Assembly: GCA_963576565.1 (NCBI GenBank)
Contig: OY755044.1
Span: 57,650,108 to 57,714,107, forward strand
Direction: 5' to 3'
Origin: Aspidapion aeneum
Taxonomy: Eukaryota > Arthropoda > Insecta > Coleoptera > Brentidae
Length of the DNA: 64,000 nucleotides
This document shows, piece by piece, positions 11,037-21,310 of this stretch. Position 1 is the first letter of the stretch. Each line of letters begins with the position of its first letter. The notes under the pieces were generated by a model. That model did no database searches, was not told where the DNA came from, and saw only the letters and a list, made by a program, of their open reading frames with translations. The position numbers were made by a program, and so were the translations under genes.

Positions 11037-12638
11037 TTACGCTATTTGTTTAAATAAAAATTTTTCAAATTGACGTCTCGCTTTTAAAATAATTTAATTA
11101 AAACTGTTATGCTTACAAAAAAAATTTTTTTTTAAATTTTATTAAGGTTATAAAAAATTGCAAAGATTTGCAAGGTCTGGCATATATCCTAAATATTAGT
11201 CCAATGAATTAGCAAAAAGGTAGCATACATATTTTTTGCTACTGGCTGCTACTAAGGGTGCTGTATTTTTTTAAATAATATATTTCAATCCTAATAATTT
11301 ATAACACATTGGTTACCACCTCGGTTGCGAGGGCTCACATCATCTCCTGTTTAGGTATACCCTTAAAACCAGTCTTGTCGCCATTTGGACAAATATAAAA
11401 TTGTGACAGCTCTCATCAACGTCAAAAATGGCGGCAGCAAGGTGTCAAAAATGGCACTAAATCTGGAGAAGATATCAGGCTTATTATTCGGTGATGGCGA
11501 GTGCTATAGGTGATAATAAATTTTAAAAGAATTCCCAAAATATTTATGGTACTAAGTCACCTTATACTACTGTGAGCAAAATGGAAAATTAAATATTTTA
11601 GAATCGCATATCGTATTGGCCGTTTTTTGTCAATGGGAACGCACAAAAACAATTATTTGAGGTGGTCAATAAAAGTATAAAAATACTGCTATCAGTCTTA
11701 AAATTGTATGCCAGAAATTATTCTGGTGTTTGTGTGGGCGAATATTTAAAAAAATTTAGTTTTTTTGCATTTTGGAGATCAAAAGTGCGCTTTTTATCAC
11801 AAATTTTAGGGCTAAAGTATCACTTTTTATCCCGTGTATAAAAAGTGACGTTCAAAGATAAAACATTAAAAATGGGAAGTCTGTTTTTCTTGCAAAATAA
11901 TTTTACTAAAAACGGGGCCCAAAAATGACTAAAGTATCTTTTGAGCACTCGGCGAACTGTAGCTACGTACAATTTTTTCTTCTCGGGATAAAAGTGCCAC
12001 TTAAGTCTCTAAGAAGATAATATACTATTTTATCACTTTTTTTTACTTTTAGAACGCATAAGCATAAAACATTCAGACTTGCTAAATGAGTGACCTCTCA
12101 CGAAAATCTGAAGGTGTTAAATATTTTCAAAAAATTCAACCCTTGTTGGGTTTAGAAGAATGTTCTGACAAAAATAACCAAATTCTAAATAAGGCATCAT
12201 TGCAAAAGTCTCAGTCTCAAATGAAAGCTATCGGGACGAAACAAAATTTATTTTCAAAACCGTTATTTCGAATGGTTAAATAAAGATATTATATCTGAGA
12301 AATTTTGTTATAAAACGGATTCAGAAAAACCGAACCGAACCGAACCGGACCGAGTCGTGGACGGCCTAAAACGGCTTTCTTAGAATCATCTTTAAGAACA
12401 AGGAAACTGAGGGTGCAATGTGTGTGTGTATGGTCAAAATAATTATTTTAGGGTTGCTAATTTAATTTTTCTGAAAGGGACTTAGCCCCCCCAAGCCTTC
12501 CTAACTACGCCCATGAATTCGAATAAAAAAAATAATTAATTTCTAACACAAAAGTAAATTGATTTTTATGTTGAACGTAAGTGTAGGTTAAACTGAATGT
12601 ACTTTAATTTATTTTTTTAATATTTTAAATAAAATGAC

Positions 12639-12692
<54 letters not shown>
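12639..12692. repeat. AT dinucleotide microsatellite
   Basis: Uninterrupted TA/AT run of about 54 bp near the right end of the Transib-like element. Confidence 0.95.
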
Positions 12693-12698
<6 letters not shown>

Positions 12699-12825
12699 GT
12701 TTTACTTATTTTAACCTTCAGACTATACTTTATCACATACCCTATAAAAAAATTAAGTTTTTTGAAAAACAACAAAGATATTGATTATTGTCCAAAATTC
12801 CTCTTTTTGTCCGCACTGTGCGTCG

Positions 12826-13441
12826 CATCAATATGTGGTTTTCGGAATATAGTAGCACACATTTTTTTTTAGTCAGCTCTGTTCAATCAAGCGCAGATAA
12901 GGTCCCATTACCAAGTGGCCTGAATTAATAAACGTCATCGAACGTCTTTTTAAAATTTGTTTTTTTTTACTGTTTCGCAGGAGCCCTCGGAATTGTTATT
13001 AACTAAAAAAAAATTAAACGCTTAGATAAATTCGTTGTTTTTGGTAATAAGATGACCATTTAAAAGTTTGTGAATTTTTAATTCTACTAAGTATCAATTT
13101 TGATCACCCAACCAAATCAGCTACTATTTATCCTCAACCTGGTCCACCTCGGCTGGACAGGGCAACTCGATTTGAGTAGGTTGGTTGGCGCACGCGTTAC
13201 GTAAACCTGCGCGCATTTGTATTGGTATATTCTAACTTAACCAACAATCCTTGGTCGTCCGCCCCCCTCGAGTTAATTTGAAGGAGCGTGCATTTGTAGA
13301 GGATGCGCAGTCATAACTCCGGGCCTTTATACATGCGTGCATTTTACTTGCGCGCGCTTGAACCTGCGTGCATTTTTCCGCACATTTTCGTACTCTTTAA
13401 ACCTGTACCCGATGTAAAGGAATCTAATATATTTTTTTCAG
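12826..13441 (+). other. Intron or upstream sequence of the pickpocket gene
   Basis: No coding exon recognised. It ends in a pyrimidine tract and AG (13440-13441) used as the acceptor of the first visible pickpocket exon. Earlier exons of the gene must lie upstream, probably beyond the window or too diverged to see by eye. Confidence 0.5.
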
Positions 13442-13501
13442 ATGAAGAAAATACACAAATGTGTGGATCAAACAGCTTAAGATGCATGTTCGATGCCCTT
13501 A
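13442..13501 (+). CDS. Pickpocket-type DEG/ENaC sodium channel, internal exon
   Basis: A 60-bp exon between an AG acceptor after a T-rich tract and a GTAAGT donor. It encodes EENTQMCGSNSLRCMFDAL. The spacing CG...C matches the extracellular segment just before the cysteine-rich CDCLP motif in pickpocket channels. It starts with two bases and ends with one base (A) of split codons. That A plus CC of the next exon completes a Thr codon in the correct frame, which is the main reason to accept such a short exon. The protein would be a subunit of an amiloride-type cation channel in the plasma membrane. Confidence 0.75.
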
Positions 13502-14555
13502 GTAAGTATTTAGTTTATCTTTATCAAAAATAAATCAAAATACCGGGTGCAGGGACATATGAGACGCGAATGCTTTTAGAATGAGTAATACACGGATGAA
13601 TATGGACTGGTGGCTTAATTTCGCACGGTATTTAAATTCTAGACGGTATCGGTAGGGGCATCGCTAGGGAGTTTTCGTAAAGTTGCCAGCCTGTGGAATT
13701 GAAACATCTCTTTTTAACTAAATAGCTAGATTGGCGTTCCTTCTCTAACCCACAGTCTAATTGGAAAAAAAGATAGAGATATACATAAGCAATTTATTTG
13801 AAACCACCTTCGTGGATTTAGAACTGCCAATTTTCCACCGTGCCCCTACCGTATAGATTATAAAAACTATGAAATTTCAAAGCTTACATCAGAGTTTTAC
13901 TATACTGGTGTCAGTGCTCTCATTTCTACATATGTCAAATATCTCCCTCTTCCATCTTACGTAAATTGATACTTCAATCTTATGTGTGGTGTAACTTGGA
14001 CGACAGTTGCATAAGAGGAAGAGAGAGGCTGAGAATTGACGTGGGTAGGAGCCAAAGAGGGCGAGAGAGAGAGAGGTAGACTTTCGCAATTTAGCCCCTT
14101 AATATGATTAAAAGAGCAATATCGGAATTGATTAATTCCAGAATACAAAAAAATAAAATTAATTTCTGAATTTTCATTCGATAGAAAAAAGCGTGGTCTT
14201 AACGTATATATTGTTTGTTAATTTTAATTTTGATAGACAGGCTTGCTTCAACGTTAAACCAACAATTATTTAAAAAGTTAATTTTTGTCTTTTTCATTGT
14301 AACACAATGAAAAAAATACCGGAAGGATCTGATGTTTTGAAAAGAGTATCTTATTGTAACTAGATAATAGCAGTGTTAAAAATTTGAAGCCCATGTTATA
14401 GTTTGACAGACGATTTATACCAAATATCAGTCAAATTTTTTATGGGATTTACTAAGAATTACAATTGCTATTTGGTTTTGAGCTTTCGTAATATATAAGC
14501 GCTATCTGTTCTTGGGGCGATTGCGGTTTCCTAATATACCTTCTTTGAATTTTAG
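13502..14555 (+). other. Intron of the pickpocket gene
   Basis: Begins GTAAGT and ends TTTTAG. No coding or repeat structure stands out apart from short A/T-rich and GA-rich runs (about 14020-14080). Confidence 0.7.
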
Positions 14556-14727
14556 CCGACCTTCTTCAGAAGAACGTAAAATCTGGTCTACGCTCGAAAG
14601 ATGAAGCCCAAGATCCAGATACATGTGACTGTTTGCCAAGCTGTACTTCTTTGGTTTACAATGCTGAAACATCACAAGCAACATTCAACTGGCCCGCAAT
14701 GTTTGTCGCCTATAAGGCCAATTTTAG
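14556..14727 (+). CDS. Pickpocket-type DEG/ENaC sodium channel, cysteine-rich exon
   Basis: A 172-bp exon flanked by TTTTAG and GTAAGA. The translation runs from DLLQKNVKSGLRSKDEAQDP through DTCDCLPSCTSLVYNAETSQ to NWPAMFVAYKANF. CDCLPxCTSLxYNAETSQ is a hallmark of insect pickpocket channels, lying late in the large extracellular cysteine-rich loop. It starts in phase after a split Thr codon and ends with AG, completed by T of the next exon to Ser. No stop or frame slip is seen. The pickpocket subtype cannot be decided without alignment. Confidence 0.9.
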
Positions 14728-15884
14728 GTAAGATGAAAATGAAGTAGTTTGCATTGCATTGAACATATGACCCAGATAGCACAAGCAAGTACTATGTACG
14801 TACATAGTACTATGTACGTACATACTTGTACGTAAATTGTACGTACCTTATTGGTCTTAAGAAGGACCGACGTAAAATGTACGTAAAATGTGCGTACCAA
14901 TAATGTACGTACTATGTACGTACACATTTGCACGTACGTAGTACGTACCTAATTGGCCCGAGAAGTGCCGACGTAAAATGTACGTAAAATGTACGTAAAA
15001 TGTGTGTACTAATAATGTACGCACTATGTACGTACATATTTCTATGTATATAGTACGTACCTAATTGGTCCGAGAAGTACCGAGATAAAATGTACGTAAA
15101 ACGTACGTACCTATAATGTACGTACTATATACGTACACACTTGTACGTACATAGTACGTACCTAATTGGCCGGAGAGGTACCGACGTATTATGTACGTAA
15201 AATCTGCGTACCTATAATGTACGTACTAGTACGTACCTAATTGGTTCGAAATGTACCGACGTAAAATGTACGTTAAACGTAAAATGTACGTACCTAATGT
15301 ACGTACTATGTACGTACACAATTGTACGTACATAATACGTACCTTATTGGTCCCAGGACGTACCGACGTAAAATGGACATAAAATGGGACGAAGTGTGCT
15401 GTCTGGCGATAATCGCATATATTTTGCCGCTCAGCCAATACGCATGCGAATATAGGATAGAACAAGTCCAAATGAACTAATAGTACAATAAATTTAAATA
15501 TTTTTTTGTAGGGCTCTTCGAAATAATCGCAGATATATCAAATAGTGTCGAATTATCAAAAAGTATTATTATTATTTCGGTAAAAATTTTAAATCAGCTG
15601 ACTATGAAAACACTGTAGAAGGTAAAGCCAATACTTTCTATCCAGCAACGTACAATAAGTTATCAGCTAAAAAAACCGATATGCAAGGCTCTCTTTAAAA
15701 GGGTCGGTGAGTCTGGGCAGGTCGGCAGAGTTCCTACTAGACTCTCCCGATATATTCTTGGGTAAAAATTTATCAAATTGTCATCCTAAGTAGACATTTT
15801 TGTAGCATTTTAAAGAGGTAAAGTTGGACATTTATAGCGAGACACACTATCATGATCAATTTCAAATTATTAATTCTTTTTTAG
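14728..15884 (+). other. Pickpocket intron carrying a satellite-like array
   Basis: Intron of 1157 bp from GTAAGA to TTTTTAG. About half of it (14790-15375) is the ACGTAC-rich tandem repeat listed separately. The rest is ordinary AT-rich sequence. Confidence 0.85.
14790..15375. repeat. ACGTAC-rich tandem repeat, about 105-bp period, six copies
   Basis: The landmark TTGGYCC...CCGACGTAAAATGT recurs with its TTGG at 14851, 14953, 15065, 15166, 15241 and 15347, giving periods of 102, 112, 101, 75 and 106 bp. Between landmarks each unit is built from GTACGTAC-type palindromes separated by AAAATGT. One copy is shortened by about 30 bp. The composition differs sharply from the surrounding intron. 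Short open frames inside it are an artefact of the repeat. Confidence 0.92.
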
Positions 15885-16164
15885 TGAGTTTCCCAAAGGA
15901 CTTGCGCTATCCAGAGTAACAGTCTTCTTCAAAGAGCAACAATTCATCACTTCCGAACGTAACGAACTTTACGGCCAGACCGACTTCCTCGCCAACTGTG
16001 GTGGTATTCTGGGTCTCTTCACCGGGTTCTCATTCTTATCAATGGTGGAAATAATCTATTTCCTGACCCTCAAGATGATGTGCAACGTCAAAAAGTACGG
16101 TCGACACTATTGGTCGGGGGCTCCTGAATTGATTAACGATAAGGGGTATACTCATCCCAAGTAG
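15885..16164 (+). CDS. Pickpocket-type DEG/ENaC sodium channel, C-terminal exon with TM2
   Basis: Final exon of 280 bp after a TTTTTAG acceptor, ending at TAG 16162-16164. It encodes 92 residues beginning EFPKGLALSRVTVFFKEQQF. It then has the typical YGQTDFLANCGGILGLFTGF segment and the second transmembrane helix (FSFLSMVEIIYFLTLKMM). The Gly-x-Ser element of the selectivity filter is present as GFS. A short cytoplasmic tail ends GYTHPK. With the two preceding exons it gives about 168 continuous residues, compared with roughly 500 for the family, so N-terminal exons with TM1 are missing from view. A LINE is inserted 46 bp past the stop. Confidence 0.93.
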
Positions 16165-16220
16165 AAATGTAAGTTAGTCTATAGTTACACTCTCCCACGT
16201 TTTTAATGTTATCTAATTTC

Positions 16221-16616
16221 AAACATCTTACTGTAGAATGCCCCAAACCAAAAGAATCTGAGCCAAAATGCATCCACTGTGGAGGCAAGCATCCTGCTAA
16301 CTACAGAGGATGCCTTGTTGCTAAGGAAATACAAAAATTGAAAAATAAACCTAAGAAACCGAATCTCATACCAAACGTGAGTACAAATAGACAAAACCAA
16401 CAGACAAGAAACACAGTCACACAAAACTCTGTGACAAGGACATACAGCCAAGTAGCAGCAACAGCTACTATACCTGATATTAATATCAGTAGTCAAAATA
16501 CTATGGAACAAACACTACAATTAATTTTGGAGAAATTGAACAAACTTGATGAGCGATTAACTAAACTAGAAAGTAGCAATAACGGAGCTACCAATATGCC
16601 TCAAAATGGTCAGTAA
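16221..16616 (+). pseudogene. LINE ORF1, C-terminal fragment
   Basis: Nucleic-acid-binding protein of a Jockey-type LINE. Only the C-terminal 131 residues remain, beginning KHLTVECPKPK. A zinc-knuckle-like CIHCGGKHPANYRGC survives, followed by an Asn/Thr/Gln-rich linker and a short coiled-coil-like tail (LQLILEKLNKLDERLTKLES). The upstream ATG at 16206 belongs to the insertion site and not to the element. The ORF1 stop TAA (16614-16616) overlaps the ORF2 start by 11 bases, typical of the clade. Confidence 0.85.
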
Positions 16617-19266
16617 TCTTAGAATCCTAGCTTGGAATGCCAATGGTCTCTTGCAACATCAGCAAGACTTGCAAGTTATTCTAGACATAGAAAAAATTGA
16701 CGTCTGTCTTGTGTCAGAAACGCATTTCACTAACCAGTCTCACATTAAATTTAAAGGTTATAAAGTGTATCATACAACTCACCCTAGCAATACTGCACAT
16801 GGGGGAAGTGCTGTAATAATTAAAGAAAATATATCACACTATGAGGAGATGGGATATAAAACCATAGAGATTCAAGCTACATTAGTAAGTGTAAAAACCA
16901 AAACATATACATTAGTCATAAGTGCTGTCTATATACCACCAAGGCACTTACTAAAGAAAAATCAATATCTTAATTTTCTCAGAAAATTAGGAAACCGTTT
17001 TATAATTGGAGGTGACTTTAATGCAAAAAATACCTACTGGGGATCTAGACTGACGAACTCTAAAGGAAAAGAACTTTTGCAAGCTATTAGTGAATATCAA
17101 TGTGAGCCGATATCAACTGGTAAGCCCACATACTATCCAACAGATCCAGGAAAAATTCCAGATCTAATTGATTTTTTTATAGTAAAAAATATATCTTTAA
17201 GTTTTGTAGATATAGAAGAAAGTTTTGATTTACACTCAGATCATTCACCTATTATTCTAACTCTTAGTAAAAATATAATAAAGAAAGAAGCAAATATCTC
17301 ACTAGTTAATAAACTGACTGACTGGATTAGTTTTAAACAAAGTCTGTCAGAAAAAATAAACCTATCAGTACCATTGCAAACGCCAGAACAAATCGATAAA
17401 GAAGTTGATTATTTTGTTACAAATATTCAACAAGCAGCTTGGGAAAACAGTCCAAAACCAAAGAGAATTTTTAAGGGAAAAAACTATCCAAAGGAAATTA
17501 GAGACCTTATATTGGAAAAAAGGAAACTAAGAAGAAAGTGGCAACAAAGCCGTGATCCTCGGGACAAAACAAATCTCAACAACATGACGCAGCGCATTAG
17601 GCGAGAAATTCTAGTAATAAAAAATGAATCTATTAACCATTTTCTTAATGAGCTTACAGATGATAAAAATACCGACTATTCCCTTTGGAAAGCAACCAAA
17701 GATTTTAAAAGACCAATTATCCAAATTCCACCCATACGAAAACCTAACAACCAGTGGGCAAGGAGTAACGAAGAAAAAGCAGATATTTTTGCAAGTCATT
17801 TAGAAAAAACATTTCAGCCCCACGAAGCACCAGATGAACACTTTCATTTAAATGAACCCCATCAAATCGAGGACCATATTAAGCTTACATCACCAAAAGA
17901 AATATTAACAGAAATCAAAAATATTAATTCGAAAAAAGCCCCAGGGTATGATCTTATTAACGGGGTAGTCATAAAACAACTCCCCAGAAAAGCTATCGTA
18001 AAACTATGCAACCTAATTAATGCGTCTTTTAGGCTTAGGTACGTACCTAAACTGTGGAAAGTTGCAGAAGTTATCATGATTCCAAAACCGGGAAAACCAC
18101 TCCATGACGTGTCATCTTACAGGCCAATATCTTTGCTGCCAATTATATCCAAGCTCTATGAAAAATTATTGCTTAAAAGAATAAAACCCATCATAGAAAG
18201 ACAAGAAATTATTCCATCTCATCAATTTGGTTTTCGAGACAAGCATTCCACGATAGATCAAGTACACAGAATTACTAATATAATAGAAAAAGCACTAGAA
18301 GAGGGAAACGTTTGTTCTGCAGTTTTTCTAGATGTAGCACAAGCATTTGACAAAGTGTGGCATGAAGGCCTTAATTTTAAACTAAAAAGGTTTCTGCCAA
18401 AACAGTATTCGGATATTTTGGAATCATACATATCTGATAGACATTTTAGAGTAAAACAGGAAGACTCATACTCAAATTTAAGAGAAATTCAAGCAGGCGT
18501 GCCCCAGGGTAGCGTACTAGGCCCTTATCTATACTTATTATTCACTTGTGATATCCCAAAGCCAGAAAATTGTCACTTAGCAACATTTGCCGATGATACT
18601 GGTTTATTGACGGTAGAAAAATCTATTGAAAAATGCATAGAGAAACTTCAGGATGCAGTCACCCAAATTCACAGTTGGACCACAAAGTGGCGAATAAAAT
18701 TAAATGAAACCAAATCAATTCATGTTGATTTTACAAACAAAAATATAAATCACATACAAATAACAATTAACAACATTCCAGTACCATATTCGAATCAGGC
18801 AAAATATCTAGGTATGACACTTGATACCAAATTGCGCTGGAAAGCACATGTTAAGAAAAAAAAAGAAGAACTTGAGATAAGGTATAGAAAAATGAACTGG
18901 CTAATTGGAAGGAAGTCCAATTTAACAATTCATAATAAGTTACTGCTTTATAGACAAATACTGAAACCAGTATGGACATATGGTATTCAACTATGGGGTT
19001 GTGCTAAAGAGAGTAACATTCTAGTTGTACAGAGATTTCAAAATAAAGTATTAAGAAACATTGTGAATGCACCTTGGTACGTTCGAAATAGTGACCTTCA
19101 TCGAGATCTAAAAATCGAAACTGTAGCAGAGACTATAAAAAAGTACGCAAAAAGCCATGAAGATAGACTCCATCGGCATGTGAATGTGGAAGCAATTCAG
19201 CTTCTAGACAATACTATGCTAGTTCGACGACTAAAAAGAGTGAAGCCGTTTGAGCTAGTAAACTAA
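16606..19266 (+). CDS. LINE ORF2: endonuclease and reverse transcriptase, intact
   Basis: An 886-residue protein that nicks target DNA and copies the element RNA there. The APE-type endonuclease fills about residues 1-230 (AWNANGL, VSETH, GGDFNAKNTYWGS, DLHSDHSPI). The reverse transcriptase follows at about 430-760: KKAPGYDLI, YRPISLLPIISKLYEK, HQFGFRDKHSTIDQVHRI, FLDVAQAFDKVWHEGL, GVPQGSVLGPYLYLLF and the catalytic FADD. KYLGMTLD and a C-terminal region without an RNase H domain come after, as in Jockey. No frameshift or stop is seen. The start is the ATG overlapping the ORF1 stop. The intact frame and clean target duplication suggest a fairly recent insertion, though the missing 5' end makes it immobile by itself. 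Confidence 0.95.
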   Translation: MVSNLRILAWNANGLLQHQQDLQVILDIEKIDVCLVSETHFTNQSHIKFKGYKVYHTTHPSNTAHGGSAVIIKENISHYEEMGYKTIEIQATLVSVKTKTYTLVISAVYIPPRHLLKKNQYLNFLRKLGNRFIIGGDFNAKNTYWGSRLTNSKGKELLQAISEYQCEPISTGKPTYYPTDPGKIPDLIDFFIVKNISLSFVDIEESFDLHSDHSPIILTLSKNIIKKEANISLVNKLTDWISFKQSLSEKINLSVPLQTPEQIDKEVDYFVTNIQQAAWENSPKPKRIFKGKNYPKEIRDLILEKRKLRRKWQQSRDPRDKTNLNNMTQRIRREILVIKNESINHFLNELTDDKNTDYSLWKATKDFKRPIIQIPPIRKPNNQWARSNEEKADIFASHLEKTFQPHEAPDEHFHLNEPHQIEDHIKLTSPKEILTEIKNINSKKAPGYDLINGVVIKQLPRKAIVKLCNLINASFRLRYVPKLWKVAEVIMIPKPGKPLHDVSSYRPISLLPIISKLYEKLLLKRIKPIIERQEIIPSHQFGFRDKHSTIDQVHRITNIIEKALEEGNVCSAVFLDVAQAFDKVWHEGLNFKLKRFLPKQYSDILESYISDRHFRVKQEDSYSNLREIQAGVPQGSVLGPYLYLLFTCDIPKPENCHLATFADDTGLLTVEKSIEKCIEKLQDAVTQIHSWTTKWRIKLNETKSIHVDFTNKNINHIQITINNIPVPYSNQAKYLGMTLDTKLRWKAHVKKKKEELEIRYRKMNWLIGRKSNLTIHNKLLLYRQILKPVWTYGIQLWGCAKESNILVVQRFQNKVLRNIVNAPWYVRNSDLHRDLKIETVAETIKKYAKSHEDRLHRHVNVEAIQLLDNTMLVRRLKRVKPFELVN

Positions 19267-19494
19267 GTGAATTACACATAAAACAAAATAATGCTATAAA
19301 CACAACACAATTGTGAGTTACAGACTAAACAAAGCGGGGAGAACTGTTGAGTGAACCCTAAGTTTAAATCTGACTTTTCTAGTAAATTAAGTTAAAACAA
19401 AATTGCTAATTAGTCTTACTGACTAGATTGTAATAAAAAAAAAAACACAGTGTGTTTGACAAATAAAAAAAAAAAAAAAAAAAAAATCTAATTT

Positions 19495-19925
19495 TTTCCC
19501 CATTTGTGGAATATAAAAAAACAGTAGGTTGTTCGGTAACACCTTATGGAGTTAGATAAGTATCATGATTTATTAAGTGATTTTCTTTAGCAGTTATGAA
19601 AACCCACTAAAATTTCAGACTTGCAGACGAATCTATTCAATTTTAAAATGACATTAAAAAGTGGGACGTGCGTACGAAATGTTATCAATTTCACTTAAAA
19701 TGATAATAAAAATATACTTTTCTAATTTAGCTCTTTAGTAATTTTAACGACTTGTTTTTGGTTGATGAATTTTGATTTATTTTATATATTCGTATTTAAC
19801 TGCACAGCGCAAGGATTTGTGCATTTTCTATGGCTTTACATAGGAAACTTCGCTTATTGGTAAAAACATAGTCTGCAATTTTTATCTTGTGATACCACCA
19901 TGGTGTGAAACAAATGTATGAATTA
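19495..19925. other. AT-rich spacer downstream of the LINE
   Basis: Nothing recognised. The distal 3' UTR of the pickpocket gene may continue here, but no clear polyadenylation site could be assigned. Confidence 0.4.
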
Positions 19926-20054
19926 GCGCCGGTACACACACGCGTTTTTCAGCAGCGCGGCGCCGCCGCGTTACCGCAATTGCGGCGCCATGGACCGCAC
20001 TTGCAGTAACGCTGCGACACCGCGCTGCAGAAAAACGCGTGTGTGTACCGGCGC
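19926..20054. mobile_element. PIF/Harbinger-like MITE, 129 bp, TTA target duplication
   Basis: Nearly perfect inverted ends (GCGCCGGTACACACACGCGT... and its complement ending ACCGGCGC at 20054) of about 35 bp. They are flanked by TTA on both sides (19923-19925 and 20055-20057). A 3-bp TTA/TAA duplication is typical of PIF/Harbinger. The interior is GC-rich and non-coding. Confidence 0.85.
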
Positions 20055-20057
20055 TTA

Positions 20058-21108
20058 TTTTATATTGAATTGGCTATGGCAATGTACCTACCTATTCTAG
20101 AGCTATGCGAACGGTCATTGTCTTTTAATCAGCTATGTCAAAATATGAACACACACTATACAAAAGAATGTACAGAAATAATCGTAAGCTGTCAGAAATC
20201 AATCTGGAAAGACAAGATCAGTTTTTCCGGCACCAAATATGTCAGCTGTTAACATTATTATTAACTTTTGTGTGTGTCCGCTTCAAGCGTGTCCTGAACC
20301 AATTACACTAATAAAAGGACATTTGAGGGGTCCTCTACTATGAAGACTGACTTTCGGAGAATGACTCGTCAAAGTATGTCGTTTAATGGTAACCTTATGT
20401 GCGCATAACTCAAAAGCCAATTTTAATAGAATATTTGTAAGTTCCCTTCGAACAATTCTATTTTGAACTTGAGTTATTTGGGGCCCACATTCGAGATTTT
20501 GTCCATCAAACTTCCAGTTTTCTTCAAACATTTTTTACAGGATCTTCGTTTTGTTTTTGCGTGGTTTTGTAAATTAAATTTTTAATAAAGCAATTTAAAT
20601 ATATATATTTTTAAATCAAACAAAGCCGGCCATTCTCCACTCTTCCACAGTCCTGATTCAAAATGACTGTTAAAATAATAGAAATTTTAGATCTGTCAGA
20701 CTCCGACACTGTTGCCAATTAAAGTAGGATCAGGCTTGTTAATTTTAGCGGGAGGCCAACCGACCAAAGAAATGGAAGGCGAATAGATTACCCTTCCTCC
20801 CTGCGCTAACGTTGAGATTTCTTGGGTGTCCATTTTTACATTAAGAGACGTCACTGCAGGTAGCCTAAGCCCATAGGAGATTTATTTATAATTGACAAAT
20901 AATGAATCACTGATATATGTTCTTTGACTGAATTTTTCTTAAAAGGACTGAACGTAGGCAAAGCCTTTTGGTTTGCAGTTTGAGTCGCTAACATTTTTAG
21001 TAAAATAATAAATCTACCTATTAAAAACTTCAAAAAAAGAAAATAATGCGCTCGACAAAAATGAAACCACTGTTTTAAGCCATGCGTGGTGGATGACTGG
21101 ATGCCTAC
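20058..21108. other. Spacer without recognised gene
   Basis: Short open frames on either strand (for example 82 codons at 20283-20531 on minus) show no family motif, splice context or codon pattern that I can defend. Confidence 0.4.
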
Positions 21109-21116
21109 CGTAATGA

Positions 21117-21302
21117 CAGTGGCGTATATAAGGGGGACGGGGGGCCCGGGCCCCCCCTCCGAAGCTAAGATTTTTTTAGATATTCACATATTTCATGAAT
21201 ATAAACATAAAATAGCATAAAATATGACCTCATATGAGGTTTCGGGCCCCTTCCGAAACTGTCTCGGGCCCTCGCCGAAACTTTTTTCTATATACGCCAC
21301 TG
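21117..21302. mobile_element. hAT-type MITE, 186 bp, 8-bp duplication CGTAATGA
   Basis: Inverted ends CAGTGGCGTATATA and TATATACGCCACTG, flanked by the exact 8-bp repeat CGTAATGA (21109-21116 and 21303-21310). CAGTG termini with 8-bp duplications are diagnostic of hAT. The G/C-rich subterminal segment (GGGCCC...) recurs in diverged form near 42250 and 52140. Confidence 0.92.
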
Positions 21303-21310
21303 CGTAATGA

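Larger units (their letters stand above)
10731..12820. mobile_element. Transib-like non-autonomous DNA transposon, 2.09 kb
   Basis: The ends are a perfect 12-bp inverted repeat, CACAGTGCGGAC at 10731-10742 and GTCCGCACTGTG at 12809-12820. They are flanked by the 5-bp direct repeat CGTCG (10726-10730 and 12821-12825). Transib elements are known for 5-bp duplications fitting CGNCG and for termini starting CAC with an RSS-heptamer-like sequence; here the first seven bases are exactly CACAGTG. No transposase frame is seen. The interior is AT-rich with two AT dinucleotide runs (about 10992-11036 and 12639-12692) and an unrecognised 65-codon frame at 12086-12283. It would need transposase supplied from elsewhere. 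Superfamily assignment rests only on ends and target. Confidence 0.7.
16220..19485 (+). mobile_element. 5'-truncated Jockey-type non-LTR retrotransposon
   Basis: The element runs from mid-ORF1 through ORF2 to an A-rich tail (19463-19486). The flanks carry the direct repeat ATCTAATTT at 16211-16219 and 19486-19494 (the first A is ambiguous with the tail), a normal target-site duplication. The 5' truncation starts inside the ORF1 zinc-knuckle region, as is common when target-primed reverse transcription aborts. It lies in the same orientation as the pickpocket gene, 46 bp past its stop to the duplication, so it probably sits in that gene's 3' UTR or just downstream. Confidence 0.9.

Noticed and set aside
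10731..12820. Full recombination signal sequences (heptamer, 12/23 spacer, nonamer) at both ends
   Set aside because: Only the heptamer is exact. The right end has an ACAAAAAGA just three bases after the heptamer and nothing nonamer-like at 12 or 23, so an RSS call would overreach.
14724..15471. Two minus-strand frames rich in YVQ/TYIVRT repeats
   Set aside because: They are translations of the ACGTAC tandem array in the channel intron.
20283..20531. 82-codon minus-strand frame with a somewhat protein-like composition
   Set aside because: No splice context, no recognised motif and no related sequence in the window; evidence too thin for a gene call.
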